Positions 41,788 through 50,855 are shown, numbered from the stretch's first letter. The stretch: DNA of 64,000 bases from Ulvibacterium marinum (GCF_003626755.1 NZ_RBCJ01000003.1:687859-751858); one strand, 5' to 3'. Made by a program: numbers and translations. Notes: generated from the sequence alone by a model not told the origin.

Positions 41788-42672
41788 ATGCTTATGGAGG
41801 ACATTATTGTAAAAATGGAGGAAAACATTGAACTTGTGCTATTGGCCATATTTGCCTTTTCAATGGGATTGGCAATCGTCGAGTTCTTTTACGAATTGTA
41901 TAAAAAGAAAATCACAAAATGGCGTCTAGGTGAAATGTGGGCAAGCTTTTCTGTGTTTATTGTGGCGCAGTTTTTTGAAAAGATCGGCACTGTGGTATTT
42001 GCAGGTGCCTTTTTCGTAGTCGCAGAATTTATTCCTTGGCAAATTCCCGTGAACATTTGGACAACTTTGTTATGTATTCTGCTTATCGACTTTTTGTATT
42101 ATTGGGAGCATGTAATTGAACATAAAGTACGAATTTTATGGACGTACCATAGCATTCATCACAGTTCACCTATTTACAACTACACCACGGCTCTTCGGGT
42201 TTCTTTTATCGATAGTTTTATTACATGGATATTCTATCTGCCCGCAATTTTAGTAGGATTTCATCCATATGTTGTTCTCCTTACATTTTTTCTGATTTTA
42301 TCGTATCAGTTTTGGTTGCATACCGAAATTATTGGCAAACTGGGTTGGTTTGAAAAAATATTTATGACACCCTCACAGCATAGGGTACATCATGGCAATG
42401 ATAAAATGTATCTGGATAAAAACTTTGGTGCCCTTTTATCCATTTGGGATAGGATATTCGGAACGTTTCAAGAGGAAAAGCACATCCCTACTTATGGATT
42501 GACCAAGCAAATAAGAACCATAAATCCAATAAAGGTGCATTCACATGAATTCATCGGAATTTATAAGGACTTAAAAAAAGCTCAAAACTTTAATGAAGTT
42601 TGGAATTATTTGCTAAAAGGACCAGGGTGGAAACCTAAAAGGGAACGTCAAACCAAAACGGTTTCCAAATGA
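41788..42672 (+). CDS. sterol desaturase/fatty acid hydroxylase superfamily protein
   Basis: The 294-residue integral membrane di-iron enzyme has four hydrophobic helices and the three histidine boxes: HVIEH (H-x3-H), HSIHH and HRVHH, plus an upstream FLYYWE. The family hydroxylates or desaturates lipids using O2. The next gene overlaps by 4 bases (ATGA), so an ABC-transporter-like membrane protein is made together with it. The lipid substrate is unknown. Confidence 0.85.
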   Translation: MLMEDIIVKMEENIELVLLAIFAFSMGLAIVEFFYELYKKKITKWRLGEMWASFSVFIVAQFFEKIGTVVFAGAFFVVAEFIPWQIPVNIWTTLLCILLIDFLYYWEHVIEHKVRILWTYHSIHHSSPIYNYTTALRVSFIDSFITWIFYLPAILVGFHPYVVLLTFFLILSYQFWLHTEIIGKLGWFEKIFMTPSQHRVHHGNDKMYLDKNFGALLSIWDRIFGTFQEEKHIPTYGLTKQIRTINPIKVHSHEFIGIYKDLKKAQNFNEVWNYLLKGPGWKPKRERQTKTVSK

Positions 42673-43499
42673 ATTTCAAATCATTATGGATTCAGTACAA
42701 GTATCGATTCCTATTAACAATAGGACTGATTTTGCTGGAAGCCACCATCCTTATTCTATTTCCCTTGTTTATTGGTAATGCGATCGATGGAGCTATACAT
42801 AATGAATCCTCAGGTGCTATTCAATTGGGAGTTTTAGGATTTTCCCTGCTTATTGTTGGTGCAGGGAGACGTATGTTCGATTCCCGTTTTTATGCCAAGG
42901 TATATCAGAACATGGGAGTTGATGCAATAGGAAGACTCAAGGACAAAGAGGCTTCCATAAAAACGGCTCGCTTGGGCATGATCAAAGAGTTGATCGAGTT
43001 TTTAGAAAATTCATTGCCAGAGTTCATCAATAATACCATTGGTTTGGTAGGCGTTATTGCCATTCTGGCCACACTCAACTTAAATGTATTTTATGGTAGC
43101 TTGGCGGTTAGCATCATTATCTTCTTCATTTATGGGCTAGGCAGTAAAAAAACAATGCAATACAATGAACGGACAAATAACGAATTAGAACGTCAGGTAG
43201 ATGTAGTTTCACAGAATCTTGAAAATGAACTTTCCATGCACCTAAAAGAAATGATGAAATGGAACATAAAACTATCCGACTTGGAGGTTGTGAATTTTTC
43301 TTTTTCATGGATGGTTGCAGTTGCTTTTCTGGTAGTTTCTATAATTATATCCGTAGGTGATGGCATTGTGCAATTCGGTGCCCTATTCGCTTTGGTAATG
43401 TATGTCTTTCAGTATATCGAAAGTATAATTAATCTGCCTCTCTTTTATCAAAATTTGCTTAGGTTAAAAGAAATTCTTTTTAGGTTAAAACGCACTTGA
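42669..43499 (+). CDS. ABC-transporter six-TM domain protein without ATPase domain
   Basis: The 276-residue product has six hydrophobic segments arranged as an ABC exporter membrane domain (start LLEATILILFPLFIGNAIDGA; a long cytosolic helix pair around residues 95-125; end LFALVMYVFQYIESIINLPLFY). No Walker or LSGGQ motif is present, and no nucleotide-binding gene is adjacent. Coupling to the desaturase gene by an ATGA overlap suggests joint work on a lipid. Its motor, if any, must be encoded elsewhere. Confidence 0.75.
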   Translation: MNFKSLWIQYKYRFLLTIGLILLEATILILFPLFIGNAIDGAIHNESSGAIQLGVLGFSLLIVGAGRRMFDSRFYAKVYQNMGVDAIGRLKDKEASIKTARLGMIKELIEFLENSLPEFINNTIGLVGVIAILATLNLNVFYGSLAVSIIIFFIYGLGSKKTMQYNERTNNELERQVDVVSQNLENELSMHLKEMMKWNIKLSDLEVVNFSFSWMVAVAFLVVSIIISVGDGIVQFGALFALVMYVFQYIESIINLPLFYQNLLRLKEILFRLKRT

Positions 43500-43673
43500 G
43501 ATTAGACCCAAAAATATAGTGTTGCCAACAACTACTATAGCACATTGCTTGGGTTTTCACTTTGGAAAATCACTTACGGACGAACTGCGTTTTATTTACT
43601 AATTTAGTCGATAAGCCGCCTATACACAAGCCGTCATGACACGTCTAAGACAACATCAAAAACAACATCGAAA

Positions 43674-44126
43674 ATGAAATCATCTGGTATCTTCGCTATA
43701 GCCGTTTTTTTACTCATTACTTTTTCTATTCAAGGACAGACCCCAAAGGACTCCCTGGACATTAAACAGGTTGCGTTGGATTATATCGAATCCCAACATA
43801 ATGTGAAACCTGAACAATTTGAACGTGCCGCTCATCCTAGAATGGTCAAAAGAACTTTTTGGACGGATAAGAAAACCGGGAAGGAGTATTTACGAGAAAC
43901 ATTTACGGATGCCATGATCCTATTGGCCGAGACCTATAATCGGGATGGGGACCAGTTTCCGGAGAATCCAAAAAAGGAGGTTATCATTCTTGATATTTAT
44001 GATAAAACCGCCTCGGTAAAACTCGTAGCCGATGACTGGATCGATTATATGCACATCGTAAAACTGAACGAAAAATGGCAACTGGTAAATGTATTGTGGC
44101 AATTCAATGATTCCGGGAACCATTAA
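43674..44126 (+). CDS. exported NTF2-like/lumazine-binding-like protein
   Basis: The 150-residue product has a signal peptide (IFAIAVFLLITFSIQGQ). The cystatin-like NTF2 fold follows: LDIKQVALDYIESQ, a middle ERAAHPRMVKRTFW, then VIILDIYDKTASVKLVADDW and KLNEKWQLVNVLW. Members bind small ligands or act as exported lumazine-binding-like proteins; no catalytic residues are evident. It is upstream of the first WYL regulator. Confidence 0.75.
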   Translation: MKSSGIFAIAVFLLITFSIQGQTPKDSLDIKQVALDYIESQHNVKPEQFERAAHPRMVKRTFWTDKKTGKEYLRETFTDAMILLAETYNRDGDQFPENPKKEVIILDIYDKTASVKLVADDWIDYMHIVKLNEKWQLVNVLWQFNDSGNH

Positions 44127-44195
44127 TACATACCGCAGCACTATATAAAATACACTTCACGCTGGACGCTTTAGCCACAGGCAGACTAAACGAAA

Positions 44196-44906
44196 ATGAA
44201 AGAAAAGGAAAAACCAAGACTTTCTAGATTAACGGCCATTATTACGCAGCTGCAATCCAAAAGGCTTATTACCGCAAAATACCTGGCCGAAAAGCATAAC
44301 GTAAGTATACGGACCATCTACAGGGACATCCGTACCCTTGAAAAATCCGGGATACCCATTGTTACGGAAGAAGGTAAAGGATATTCCATTATGGAGGGGT
44401 ACCACCTTCCACCTGTCCTATTTACCGAAGATGAAGCCAATGCCTTGATTACCGTGGAGCAATTGGCGATTCACAACAAAGATCGATCGTTGAGCGAAAA
44501 TGTTTCCAGTGCCATTGAAAAAATAAAAGCTATTTTGAGGTATTCCCAAAAGGGAAATGCGGATTTGTTGGCAGGTAGAATCTATTTTGGAGGTCATCAG
44601 AACGTGAAGAAGTCGAGCAATAACCTGATGCAGATACAATCGGCCATTACCCAATACAAAGTCTTAACCATCGATTATCTTTCTTCGGAAGCTAAAAGTA
44701 CCATTAGAAGCATTGAGCCATTTGCCATATATAGTATTAACGGCGATTTCCTGCTAATTGCCTTTTGTCGGTTGCGCAATGATTTTAGACACTTCAGAAT
44801 AGATTTTATCAAAAAACTTGTGGTGAAAAACCAAACGTTTAATCCGCATAATATGACGATACAGGAGTACTTTGAGAAATACATAAAAAATCAACAATAC
44901 CCCTGA
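44196..44906 (+). CDS. YafY-type HTH/WYL-domain transcriptional regulator
   Basis: The 236-residue product has an N-terminal HTH_11-type winged helix (RLTAIITQLQSKRLITAKYL, then SIRTIYRDIRTLEKSGIPI). A WYL sensor domain with YRx-like IDYLSSEAKSTIRSIEPFAIY and an RNDFRHFRIDFI end follows. WYL domains sense nucleotide-type ligands and the proteins usually regulate nearby genes. It is about half identical over the N-terminus to the second regulator at 45460. Confidence 0.87.
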   Translation: MKEKEKPRLSRLTAIITQLQSKRLITAKYLAEKHNVSIRTIYRDIRTLEKSGIPIVTEEGKGYSIMEGYHLPPVLFTEDEANALITVEQLAIHNKDRSLSENVSSAIEKIKAILRYSQKGNADLLAGRIYFGGHQNVKKSSNNLMQIQSAITQYKVLTIDYLSSEAKSTIRSIEPFAIYSINGDFLLIAFCRLRNDFRHFRIDFIKKLVVKNQTFNPHNMTIQEYFEKYIKNQQYP

Positions 44907-44965
44907 CACATCTCTGTCACAACTCCATTTTAGGTTTGCAGTGAAACCATCTTAAAAAAGTAAAA

Positions 44966-45352
44966 ATGGAAATTGTTGAAATCGTTATTCTCTCAGTATC
45001 AAGCCTTATATTACTCTATGTAGGCGCAATGCGTTTAAGTCGTCCCATAAAGAACTACTTGGAAAATTCTGGAATTACCTTACAAAATGATGTCAACCTG
45101 TTAAATGAAATGCGGGGCGTAAGTTCCGTAATGCTCTGCGGAGGAATCATTATTCTCTTGGGAACGATCATACCAAGCATAACCTTTACCTCATTTGTGG
45201 TGGCAGCATTGATTTTTCTTGGATTTGCATTAGGTAGGTTTATTAGTATGGCAGTCGATGGGAAACCAAATAAAAAGATAATCCAAGGTATTTGGTTTGA
45301 AATTGTTTTGGGTGCAGCAAATGTTTTTAGCTTGGTGAATACCTGGGTTTAA
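44966..45352 (+). CDS. DUF4345 membrane protein
   Basis: The 128-residue protein has four membrane helices (IVILSVSSLILLYVGAMRLS; SSVMLCGGIIILLGTIIP; FTSFVVAALIFLGFALGRF; WFEIVLGAANVFSLV), a conserved Arg-containing RLSRP and GRFISMAVDG, as in DUF4345. It lies between the two paralogous WYL regulators, which makes it a candidate target. Confidence 0.78.
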   Translation: MEIVEIVILSVSSLILLYVGAMRLSRPIKNYLENSGITLQNDVNLLNEMRGVSSVMLCGGIIILLGTIIPSITFTSFVVAALIFLGFALGRFISMAVDGKPNKKIIQGIWFEIVLGAANVFSLVNTWV

Positions 45353-45459
45353 ATCGATCCATAATTATTGATTTGCATTTTATATTTAATAATGGCAATG
45401 GTTACCCAAGTGTTCTATAAAGGCACAAGCTATAAACACTACGATTTAATCCGAACATC

Positions 45460-46143
45460 ATGAACAGGCTTACCAGAATAACGGCAATTTTAATTCAATT
45501 GCAGTCAAAGAAAATTGTTACCGCAAAGGAAATTGCCGGACGGTTCGAGATTAGTCTGCGAACGGTTTACCGGGATATTAAAACGCTACAGGAAGCAGGT
45601 GTTCCCATCGGTTCGGAAAATGGGGTCGGCTATTTTTTGGTAGATGGGTACCGATTGCCCCCGGTTTCGTTGACCGAGGAAGAAGCGAACGCCTTAATCG
45701 TTTCAGAAGAGTTCATAAAGAGGCAGGGAGACCGATCGTTATCCAAAAATTATGATTCGGTCATTATCAAAATAAAATCGACCCTGAGAAGCTTTCAGAA
45801 GGACAATATCGAGTTCCTCGCGGACCGTACCATTAGTTTTGTAAAGGGTGAGGTTATTGAAAGTAATGGGCTGTCCGAAATACAAAAGGCCATTTCCAAC
45901 AAAAAAGTGGTCGATATTACCTACCGGTCCATTTATAAGGAAGAATTAACGATCCGCAAGATTGAACCTCAGGCAGTTTATTTTACCAATAACTTATGGA
46001 TCGCCATCGCCCATTGCCGTCTTCGGGAGGAATTCAGGGAATTTAGATTGGATAGAATCGATCAGCTAGTGGTGACCGCCGAAACTTTTGAGCCAAACCT
46101 GAAATTCAGCTGGCAAAATTATTTTGGACGTTTCCAGATCTAG
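45460..46143 (+). CDS. YafY-type HTH/WYL-domain transcriptional regulator
   Basis: The 227-residue paralogue of the regulator at 44196 has the winged helix RITAILIQLQSKKIVTAKEI, then SLRTVYRDIKTLQEAGVPIG, the linker GYRLPPVSLTEEEANAL, and a WYL domain with ITYRSIYKEELTIRKIEPQAV and FREFRLDRIDQLV. It probably controls the downstream ABM-type gene or DUF4345. The two copies suggest a tandem duplication that captured DUF4345 between them. Confidence 0.87.
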   Translation: MNRLTRITAILIQLQSKKIVTAKEIAGRFEISLRTVYRDIKTLQEAGVPIGSENGVGYFLVDGYRLPPVSLTEEEANALIVSEEFIKRQGDRSLSKNYDSVIIKIKSTLRSFQKDNIEFLADRTISFVKGEVIESNGLSEIQKAISNKKVVDITYRSIYKEELTIRKIEPQAVYFTNNLWIAIAHCRLREEFREFRLDRIDQLVVTAETFEPNLKFSWQNYFGRFQI

Positions 46144-46258
46144 TTGACATAGGGCTGTCACTGGCTCACTTTACTTTTGAACTATGAGAAAAAATGATTA
46201 CAGGTTTAACAGTTTTGACGGCTTATGGGTACAGCCTGTCAGGCACAAAAAAGGTAAA

Positions 46259-46567
46259 ATGAAACAAGCTCAAGTTTTAGAAATGGTGCTATGGAAATCC
46301 AAGGAAGGTATTAGCACCGAAGAAGCAAAAGAATCCATTACAAGGCTTAATGGTTTTGTAAAAGATCAACCCGGATTTATCTCCAGAAAGACTTCATTGG
46401 CGGATGACGGAAAGTTCTTGGATATTGTACTATGGACGGACCTGAATTCTGCCAAGGTAGCTTCGGAAAAAGCCATGAAAAATAAGGACCTTGTGGAAAT
46501 CTTTAGTACAATCGATGAAAGGGGAATGAGTTTTCAACACTTCGAAGTCTTTAATAGTACGGAGTAA
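46259..46567 (+). CDS. antibiotic-biosynthesis-monooxygenase-like (ABM fold) protein
   Basis: The 102-residue product has a ferredoxin-like ABM fold: VLEMVLWKSKEGISTEEAKE, GFVKDQPGFISRKTSLADDG, LDIVLWTDLNSAKVASEKAM and HFEVFNS. Small members bind or oxidise quinones or act as stress proteins. The start at 46259 is chosen because the 25 upstream codons are not protein-like. A strong terminator follows. Confidence 0.72.
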   Translation: MKQAQVLEMVLWKSKEGISTEEAKESITRLNGFVKDQPGFISRKTSLADDGKFLDIVLWTDLNSAKVASEKAMKNKDLVEIFSTIDERGMSFQHFEVFNSTE

Positions 46568-46591
46568 CGGGGCAAAAAGCAGTGCTTTAGT

Positions 46592-46630
46592 AAAAACGGT
46601 TTGGGAGTATGCCCAAACCGTTTTTTATTT
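46592..46630 (+). terminator. rho-independent terminator
   Basis: AACGGTTTGG pairs with CCAAACCGTT over an 8-base loop and is followed by TTTTATTT. It ends the transcript of the WYL regulator and ABM gene. Confidence 0.88.
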
Positions 46631-46680
46631 AATTGAAGTATATTGTGATTACAAACGCCATAAGAAAAAACACGGAACTT

Positions 46681-47160
46681 ATGAAAAGAGTGCTAGTTGG
46701 GGTAGTCTTGGTAATCATGATGGGTTCTTGTAAGGACACCGGGAATCGCAAGGAAGAACAAAAACCAGTAGTAGATAAAATAACGGAAGAAGAAGCCCTG
46801 GGTTTGCTACATCAATGGACGGATGCCTATTTGGCGGGTGATGCGACCCCTTTACACGAGATTCTTGACGAATCTTGGGTGTACTCCGGCTCCTCTAATG
46901 GCCAGGTTTCAGATAAGAATGCTACCATTGCCGAATTTGCTAATGCGGACTATACATTTCAGGATATTGTTTATGAAGGCTTGGATGTTCGTCTATATGA
47001 TGATGTTGCAGTGGTCAGAGGATCAGAAAGGATGGTGATAGTCGGAAATTCAGGTAAGGACACCACAAAGTTGGCACTTCGTTTTACCGATGTATATCAA
47101 AAGAAGGATGGGAAAATTAAGGCCATAGCCACACATAGCTCTCCCATCACGGAAGAATGA
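46681..47160 (+). CDS. NTF2-like (DUF4440) lipoprotein
   Basis: The 159-residue product has a lipoprotein signal with lipobox-like MMGSCKD (Cys17). It then has a SnoaL/DUF4440 fold: ALGLLHQWTDAYLAGDATPL, LHEILDESWVYSGSSNG, VRLYDDVAVVRGSERM and FTDVYQKKDGKIKAI. It is a surface or periplasmic ligand-binding protein or a small isomerase-like enzyme; no function can be assigned. The earlier in-frame ATG at 46633 would break the signal peptide. Confidence 0.78.
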   Translation: MKRVLVGVVLVIMMGSCKDTGNRKEEQKPVVDKITEEEALGLLHQWTDAYLAGDATPLHEILDESWVYSGSSNGQVSDKNATIAEFANADYTFQDIVYEGLDVRLYDDVAVVRGSERMVIVGNSGKDTTKLALRFTDVYQKKDGKIKAIATHSSPITEE

Positions 47161-47162
47161 AA

Positions 47163-48140
47163 TCATTGCTCCATAAACATGGTGGGGTCGGTTACGCTAA
47201 TTCCATCAGGATGCTCAAGAAAATAATCCGCAATATGCTTGTATAGCTGAAGGTGTTCCTCAACGCCTTCCCAATTCCAATTATCGGTAACTTCATCTTT
47301 GGGAGTATGTATTCCTCCCAAATCCAAGGGTTCCGCAATTTTACCTCCCTTTAAGCGATCTCCAGTCCAAAGTGTCAATGCTGGAATTCCTTTTTCAAGG
47401 AACGATGCCGTATCAAAACTCGTGTTCAGATCATCTACCCAATCAGGACTGATATAGTGCCAACCCAAGGGATTCAGTATCGTTTTGACTTCATTAATAA
47501 AATCGACTCCCTGTCTGGGAAAAATGAAATAATCCTCCCGCGGCCCGGAAACATTAAAGCCATCGATATTTAGACAAATTATAATGTCCTCACTTGGGAA
47601 AATGGGATGATCCACATAAAATTTGCTTCCGTAAAGGCCAAGTTCTTCACCTGCAGTTGCTAAGAAAACCAAGTTATGCCGTGGAGTGCCGGCGTTTTTG
47701 AATATCCGGGCAAGTTCTAGCAGTGCGGCGACCCCAACGGCATTATCCCGTGCACCGTTATAAATGGTATCTTTTTGGTCTTCTTGCTTTTGTATACCGA
47801 AGCTGTCATAATGCGCCGTAAACACGATTGATTTTTTACTAGGGGCACTTGCCTTGATAAATCCCACTACGTTGGATTCCATTTCCACTTCCCCGGGAAA
47901 TGGAAATTTTTGGTAAAATGAGTTACCATCAATTTGCTGAAGTTCTATTGACTTGAACTGCTCGGCGATATACTTAGCCGCAAGTCGGATTCCCCGGCTA
48001 CCGGTTCCCCGACCTTCAAGTTTATCCGAAGCGAGATATTCGGTATGGGTCCTTATATTGTTCTTGGATTGTGCGTGGAGTACAAATGGCAATAACAGTA
48101 CTATTAAACCCCATTTAACTCTTCGGTCGAAATTGATCAT
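47163..48140 (-). CDS. M28 family zinc aminopeptidase, exported
   Basis: The 325-residue product has a signal peptide (GLIVLLLPFVLHAQ) and the complete co-catalytic zinc set: TAHYDSFG (His, Asp), GARDNAVG (bridging Asp), AGEELGLYG (Glu-Glu), LNIDG (Asp) and GGIHTPKDE (His). It removes N-terminal residues from peptides in the periplasm or outside the cell. It converges with the DUF4440 gene with only two bases between the stops. Confidence 0.9.
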   Translation of the reverse strand: MINFDRRVKWGLIVLLLPFVLHAQSKNNIRTHTEYLASDKLEGRGTGSRGIRLAAKYIAEQFKSIELQQIDGNSFYQKFPFPGEVEMESNVVGFIKASAPSKKSIVFTAHYDSFGIQKQEDQKDTIYNGARDNAVGVAALLELARIFKNAGTPRHNLVFLATAGEELGLYGSKFYVDHPIFPSEDIIICLNIDGFNVSGPREDYFIFPRQGVDFINEVKTILNPLGWHYISPDWVDDLNTSFDTASFLEKGIPALTLWTGDRLKGGKIAEPLDLGGIHTPKDEVTDNWNWEGVEEHLQLYKHIADYFLEHPDGISVTDPTMFMEQ

Positions 48141-48369
48141 AACAATGTATTGGAATTCTATTTAAGGATTCCGATTTTTCCAATTCGTTTCATCAGGATG
48201 TAAAAAAACTGAAAATGGGTGGTAGATGTTTTTCATAATCTGGATCGGAACGCTGCAAAAGACATGGAATCTCTAGGGCAAAGGTGTTCAGTACAAAGAG
48301 TTTTCCCTACATTTATTCAAAACAACAAGCAGACCGGAATGATTTGGGTCCATTTTCGCCAACAGCAGG

Positions 48370-49650
48370 ATGACCGTAGATAAAAAGAACATATCGGATC
48401 AAATAGACCACGTATTCAGATATGAATATGGTAAACTTGTTTCCGTATTGACCAAAACGTTCGGGACTTCAAATATTGAACTTGCTGAGGATGTAGTACA
48501 GGAAGCTATGCTCGAAGCGCTTCATAAGTGGACATATAATGGAGTGCCGGACAACCCTGTCGGATGGATCTATAAGGTAGCCAAATACAAAGCCGTAAAT
48601 ATCTTGAACAGGGAAAAGTACAAAAGGGCATACGCATCGGAGGTGGCCCATCACTTGCAATCGGAATGGACCCTGGAACCTACGTTAAAACACATTTTTA
48701 CGGACAAGGAAATTGCGGACGATCAATTACGAATGATATTTACTTGTTGTCACCCATCAGTTTCAACGGATTCACAAGTTTCCCTTACCCTAAAGACATT
48801 ATGTGGGTTTAGCATACCGGAAATTGCAAAGGCATTTCTTACTACTGAAGAAAACATAAACAAAAGACTGGTACGGGCCAGAAAAATGATAAAAGAGGCA
48901 GATATTCCTTTTGAGGTACCAACGGGCAACGAACTCGAACAGCGGCTTTCAAGTGTTCTTGAAACCATTTATTTATTGTTCAATGAGGGTTATAACGCTA
49001 CTTCCGGTACTAATTTGATTCGTTATGAATTATGTGAGGAAGCTATTCGCCTAGCCGAAATTATAGCCTCCAATCCCAATGTAAAATCCTCCAATACCTA
49101 CGCGTTATTGGCTTTGATGACGCTGAACACGGCACGATTCAATTCGAGAATGGACGAATTTGATAATCTTTTGGATCTGGAGCATCAGGATAGAAGCCAA
49201 TGGGATAAGGAATTGATAAAAAAGGGGCTTTACTATTTAGACTTTGCCACGGAACAGAACGAGGTTTCCATGTATCATATCCTTGCTACAATTTCTGCAC
49301 ACCATTGTACGGCATTAACCTATGAATCCACGGACTGGGAAGGTATTTTGGCCCTTTACGATTTGCTTATCAAAATAGACAAATCACCGATTGTCCTACT
49401 TAATCGCGCCGTGGTCCTTTCCAAGACCAGTACCCCCCAAAAAGCCCTTGAACAATTGCAAAAAATAAAGGACAACCCTGCGTTCTACTCGTATTTGCCC
49501 TATTACACCACAAAGGCATCGCTTCATTTTCAAAATAATGAGGTAAAAATTGCCATTGAGCTCTTGAATGCAGCCCTTGAACTTCCGGTTGAAAAAAAAC
49601 GTAAGTATCTCATTACTAGAAAGATAAAAGAGTATTCCAAAAATAATTGA
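48370..49650 (+). CDS. ECF42-type RNA polymerase sigma factor with C-terminal TPR-like domain
   Basis: The 426-residue sigma factor has sigma-2 (ELAEDVVQEAMLEALHKWTY, GWIYKVAKYKAVNILNR) and sigma-4 (LTLKTLCGFSIPEIAKAFLT, NINKRLVRARKMIKEA). A ~240-residue helical C-terminal extension (ETIYLLFNEGYNATSG onward) with a DUF6596/TPR layout replaces an anti-sigma factor. In this group the extension regulates activity and the sigma factor transcribes adjacent YciI/DGPF genes, one of which follows 88 bases downstream. Confidence 0.9.
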   Translation: MTVDKKNISDQIDHVFRYEYGKLVSVLTKTFGTSNIELAEDVVQEAMLEALHKWTYNGVPDNPVGWIYKVAKYKAVNILNREKYKRAYASEVAHHLQSEWTLEPTLKHIFTDKEIADDQLRMIFTCCHPSVSTDSQVSLTLKTLCGFSIPEIAKAFLTTEENINKRLVRARKMIKEADIPFEVPTGNELEQRLSSVLETIYLLFNEGYNATSGTNLIRYELCEEAIRLAEIIASNPNVKSSNTYALLALMTLNTARFNSRMDEFDNLLDLEHQDRSQWDKELIKKGLYYLDFATEQNEVSMYHILATISAHHCTALTYESTDWEGILALYDLLIKIDKSPIVLLNRAVVLSKTSTPQKALEQLQKIKDNPAFYSYLPYYTTKASLHFQNNEVKIAIELLNAALELPVEKKRKYLITRKIKEYSKNN

Positions 49651-49738
49651 TTTTTTTTTTCGGGTTCAATGTCCCTTTTGGTTCTTTTCATTTGACTTTG
49701 GGTCGTAAACAATTTTAATAATCGGTAAAGAAAATAGT

Positions 49739-50095
49739 ATGCAAGAGTTTATGATTTTCATTAAGACAAAAGGTGACCATTTAGAGGGACTTTCCCCGGA
49801 ACAACAACAGGCCCATGTTCAAAAAATTGGCGAATACATCGGAGGACTCATGGAGTCCGGTAAACTAAAAGGGGCACAACCCTTGGAAATGGACGGAGCG
49901 ATCATCCATGGCAACAAGGGTGTTTTTAAGGACGGACCTTTTAACGAATCCAAAGAAGTGATCGTAGGATACTTTCATATAGTTGCCGAAAACTTGGAAG
50001 AGGCCGTCCAAATTGCAAAGGCAAACCCGATGTTCCATGATGCGGAAGGCGGAATAGAAGTTAGACCGATCAAGCAAATGGACGGAATCAATTAA
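49739..50095 (+). CDS. YciI (DGPF) family protein
   Basis: The 118-residue product has the ferredoxin-like YCII fold and the family motif DGPFNESKEVIVGYF, with a catalytic-type Asp and a conserved His in LSPEQQQAHVQKIGEYIGGL. The biochemical activity is unsettled; small muconolactone-isomerase-like enzymes are related. It is the standard partner of ECF42 sigma factors. Confidence 0.85.
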   Translation: MQEFMIFIKTKGDHLEGLSPEQQQAHVQKIGEYIGGLMESGKLKGAQPLEMDGAIIHGNKGVFKDGPFNESKEVIVGYFHIVAENLEEAVQIAKANPMFHDAEGGIEVRPIKQMDGIN

Positions 50096-50107
50096 AAACG
50101 AAATAGT

Positions 50108-50317
50108 ATGAGCATAGAGCGCCAAAATAGTACGGTAGCATATGAAGGGCATTGTGCCTTTGCCGTTAGTGCAGGAAAGACCGATGTCAAAGGAGGAAAA
50201 AACAGCTTAACGATCGATGGGAAAACCTATTTTTTTTCAAATCCCCTGGCCAAATTTTTGTTCAAGCTCCTTCCAAATAGGGTAGAAAAGGCAGATGCCC
50301 ATTGGAAAAACAAGTGA
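50108..50317 (+). CDS. YHS-domain-like small protein
   Basis: The 69-residue protein resembles half of the YHS protein encoded next: GHCAFAVSAGK corresponds to GYCAFAVSKG there, then SLTIDGKTYFFSNPLAKF matches FEMINGKLYLFDSE. The single Cys and the aromatic strand may bind a metal, as proposed for YHS domains. It sits 12 bases after the YciI stop and 1 base before the next start, so one transcript is likely. Confidence 0.7.
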   Translation: MSIERQNSTVAYEGHCAFAVSAGKTDVKGGKNSLTIDGKTYFFSNPLAKFLFKLLPNRVEKADAHWKNK

Positions 50318-50318
50318 T

Positions 50319-50789
50319 ATGAAAAAAAGAACGAAAATAATACTCATAACGCTTGTCGTAATACTAGCCGTGGTATTCTCTTTTGCCAAAGTTAAACGGG
50401 TATCTCCGTTATCCTGGGGACATAAAGAAGTGAATCAGCCAATGTTTTCCAGCCAAGCCATAAACGGTTATGATGCGGTTGCTTATTTTACAGAGGACAA
50501 GGCCGTACTTGGTAATGAGGCATATTCATATAACTGGAAAAACGCGGATTGGTATTTTTCATCGGAGGATAATAAACAATTGTTTCTTGAAAATCCTGAA
50601 AAATATGCTCCCCAATATGGGGGTTACTGTGCTTTTGCAGTAAGTAAAGGATTCACGGCCAATACCGACCCCGGAACTTTCGAGATGATAAACGGAAAGC
50701 TTTACCTTTTTGATAGTGAGGGTGTAAAGACGGATTGGAAAGAAAATCTAAAAGAAAATCTGCAGAAATGTGAAGCGAACTGGAGGTAG
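50319..50789 (+). CDS. membrane-anchored YHS-domain protein
   Basis: The 156-residue product has an N-terminal membrane helix (KIILITLVVILAVVFSFA). Its YHS domain starts QAINGYDAVAYFTEDKAVLG, with FLENPEKYAPQYGGYCAFAVSKG carrying the conserved Tyr, Cys and Phe. YHS domains are found in copper-related and other metal proteins; the role here is unknown. It ends the sigma-YciI-YHS-YHS group, directly before a terminator. Confidence 0.8.
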   Translation: MKKRTKIILITLVVILAVVFSFAKVKRVSPLSWGHKEVNQPMFSSQAINGYDAVAYFTEDKAVLGNEAYSYNWKNADWYFSSEDNKQLFLENPEKYAPQYGGYCAFAVSKGFTANTDPGTFEMINGKLYLFDSEGVKTDWKENLKENLQKCEANWR

Positions 50790-50814
50790 TACGGACCACA
50801 ACGACCTATAAGGG

Positions 50815-50855
50815 AAATAGCGGTTTGGATCAATATCCAAACCGCTATTTTGTTT
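50815..50855 (+). terminator. strong rho-independent terminator
   Basis: A perfect 16-bp stem (AAATAGCGGTTTGGAT with ATCCAAACCGCTATTT) has a CAAT loop and is followed by TGTTT. It closes the sigma-factor/YHS transcript. Confidence 0.88.
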
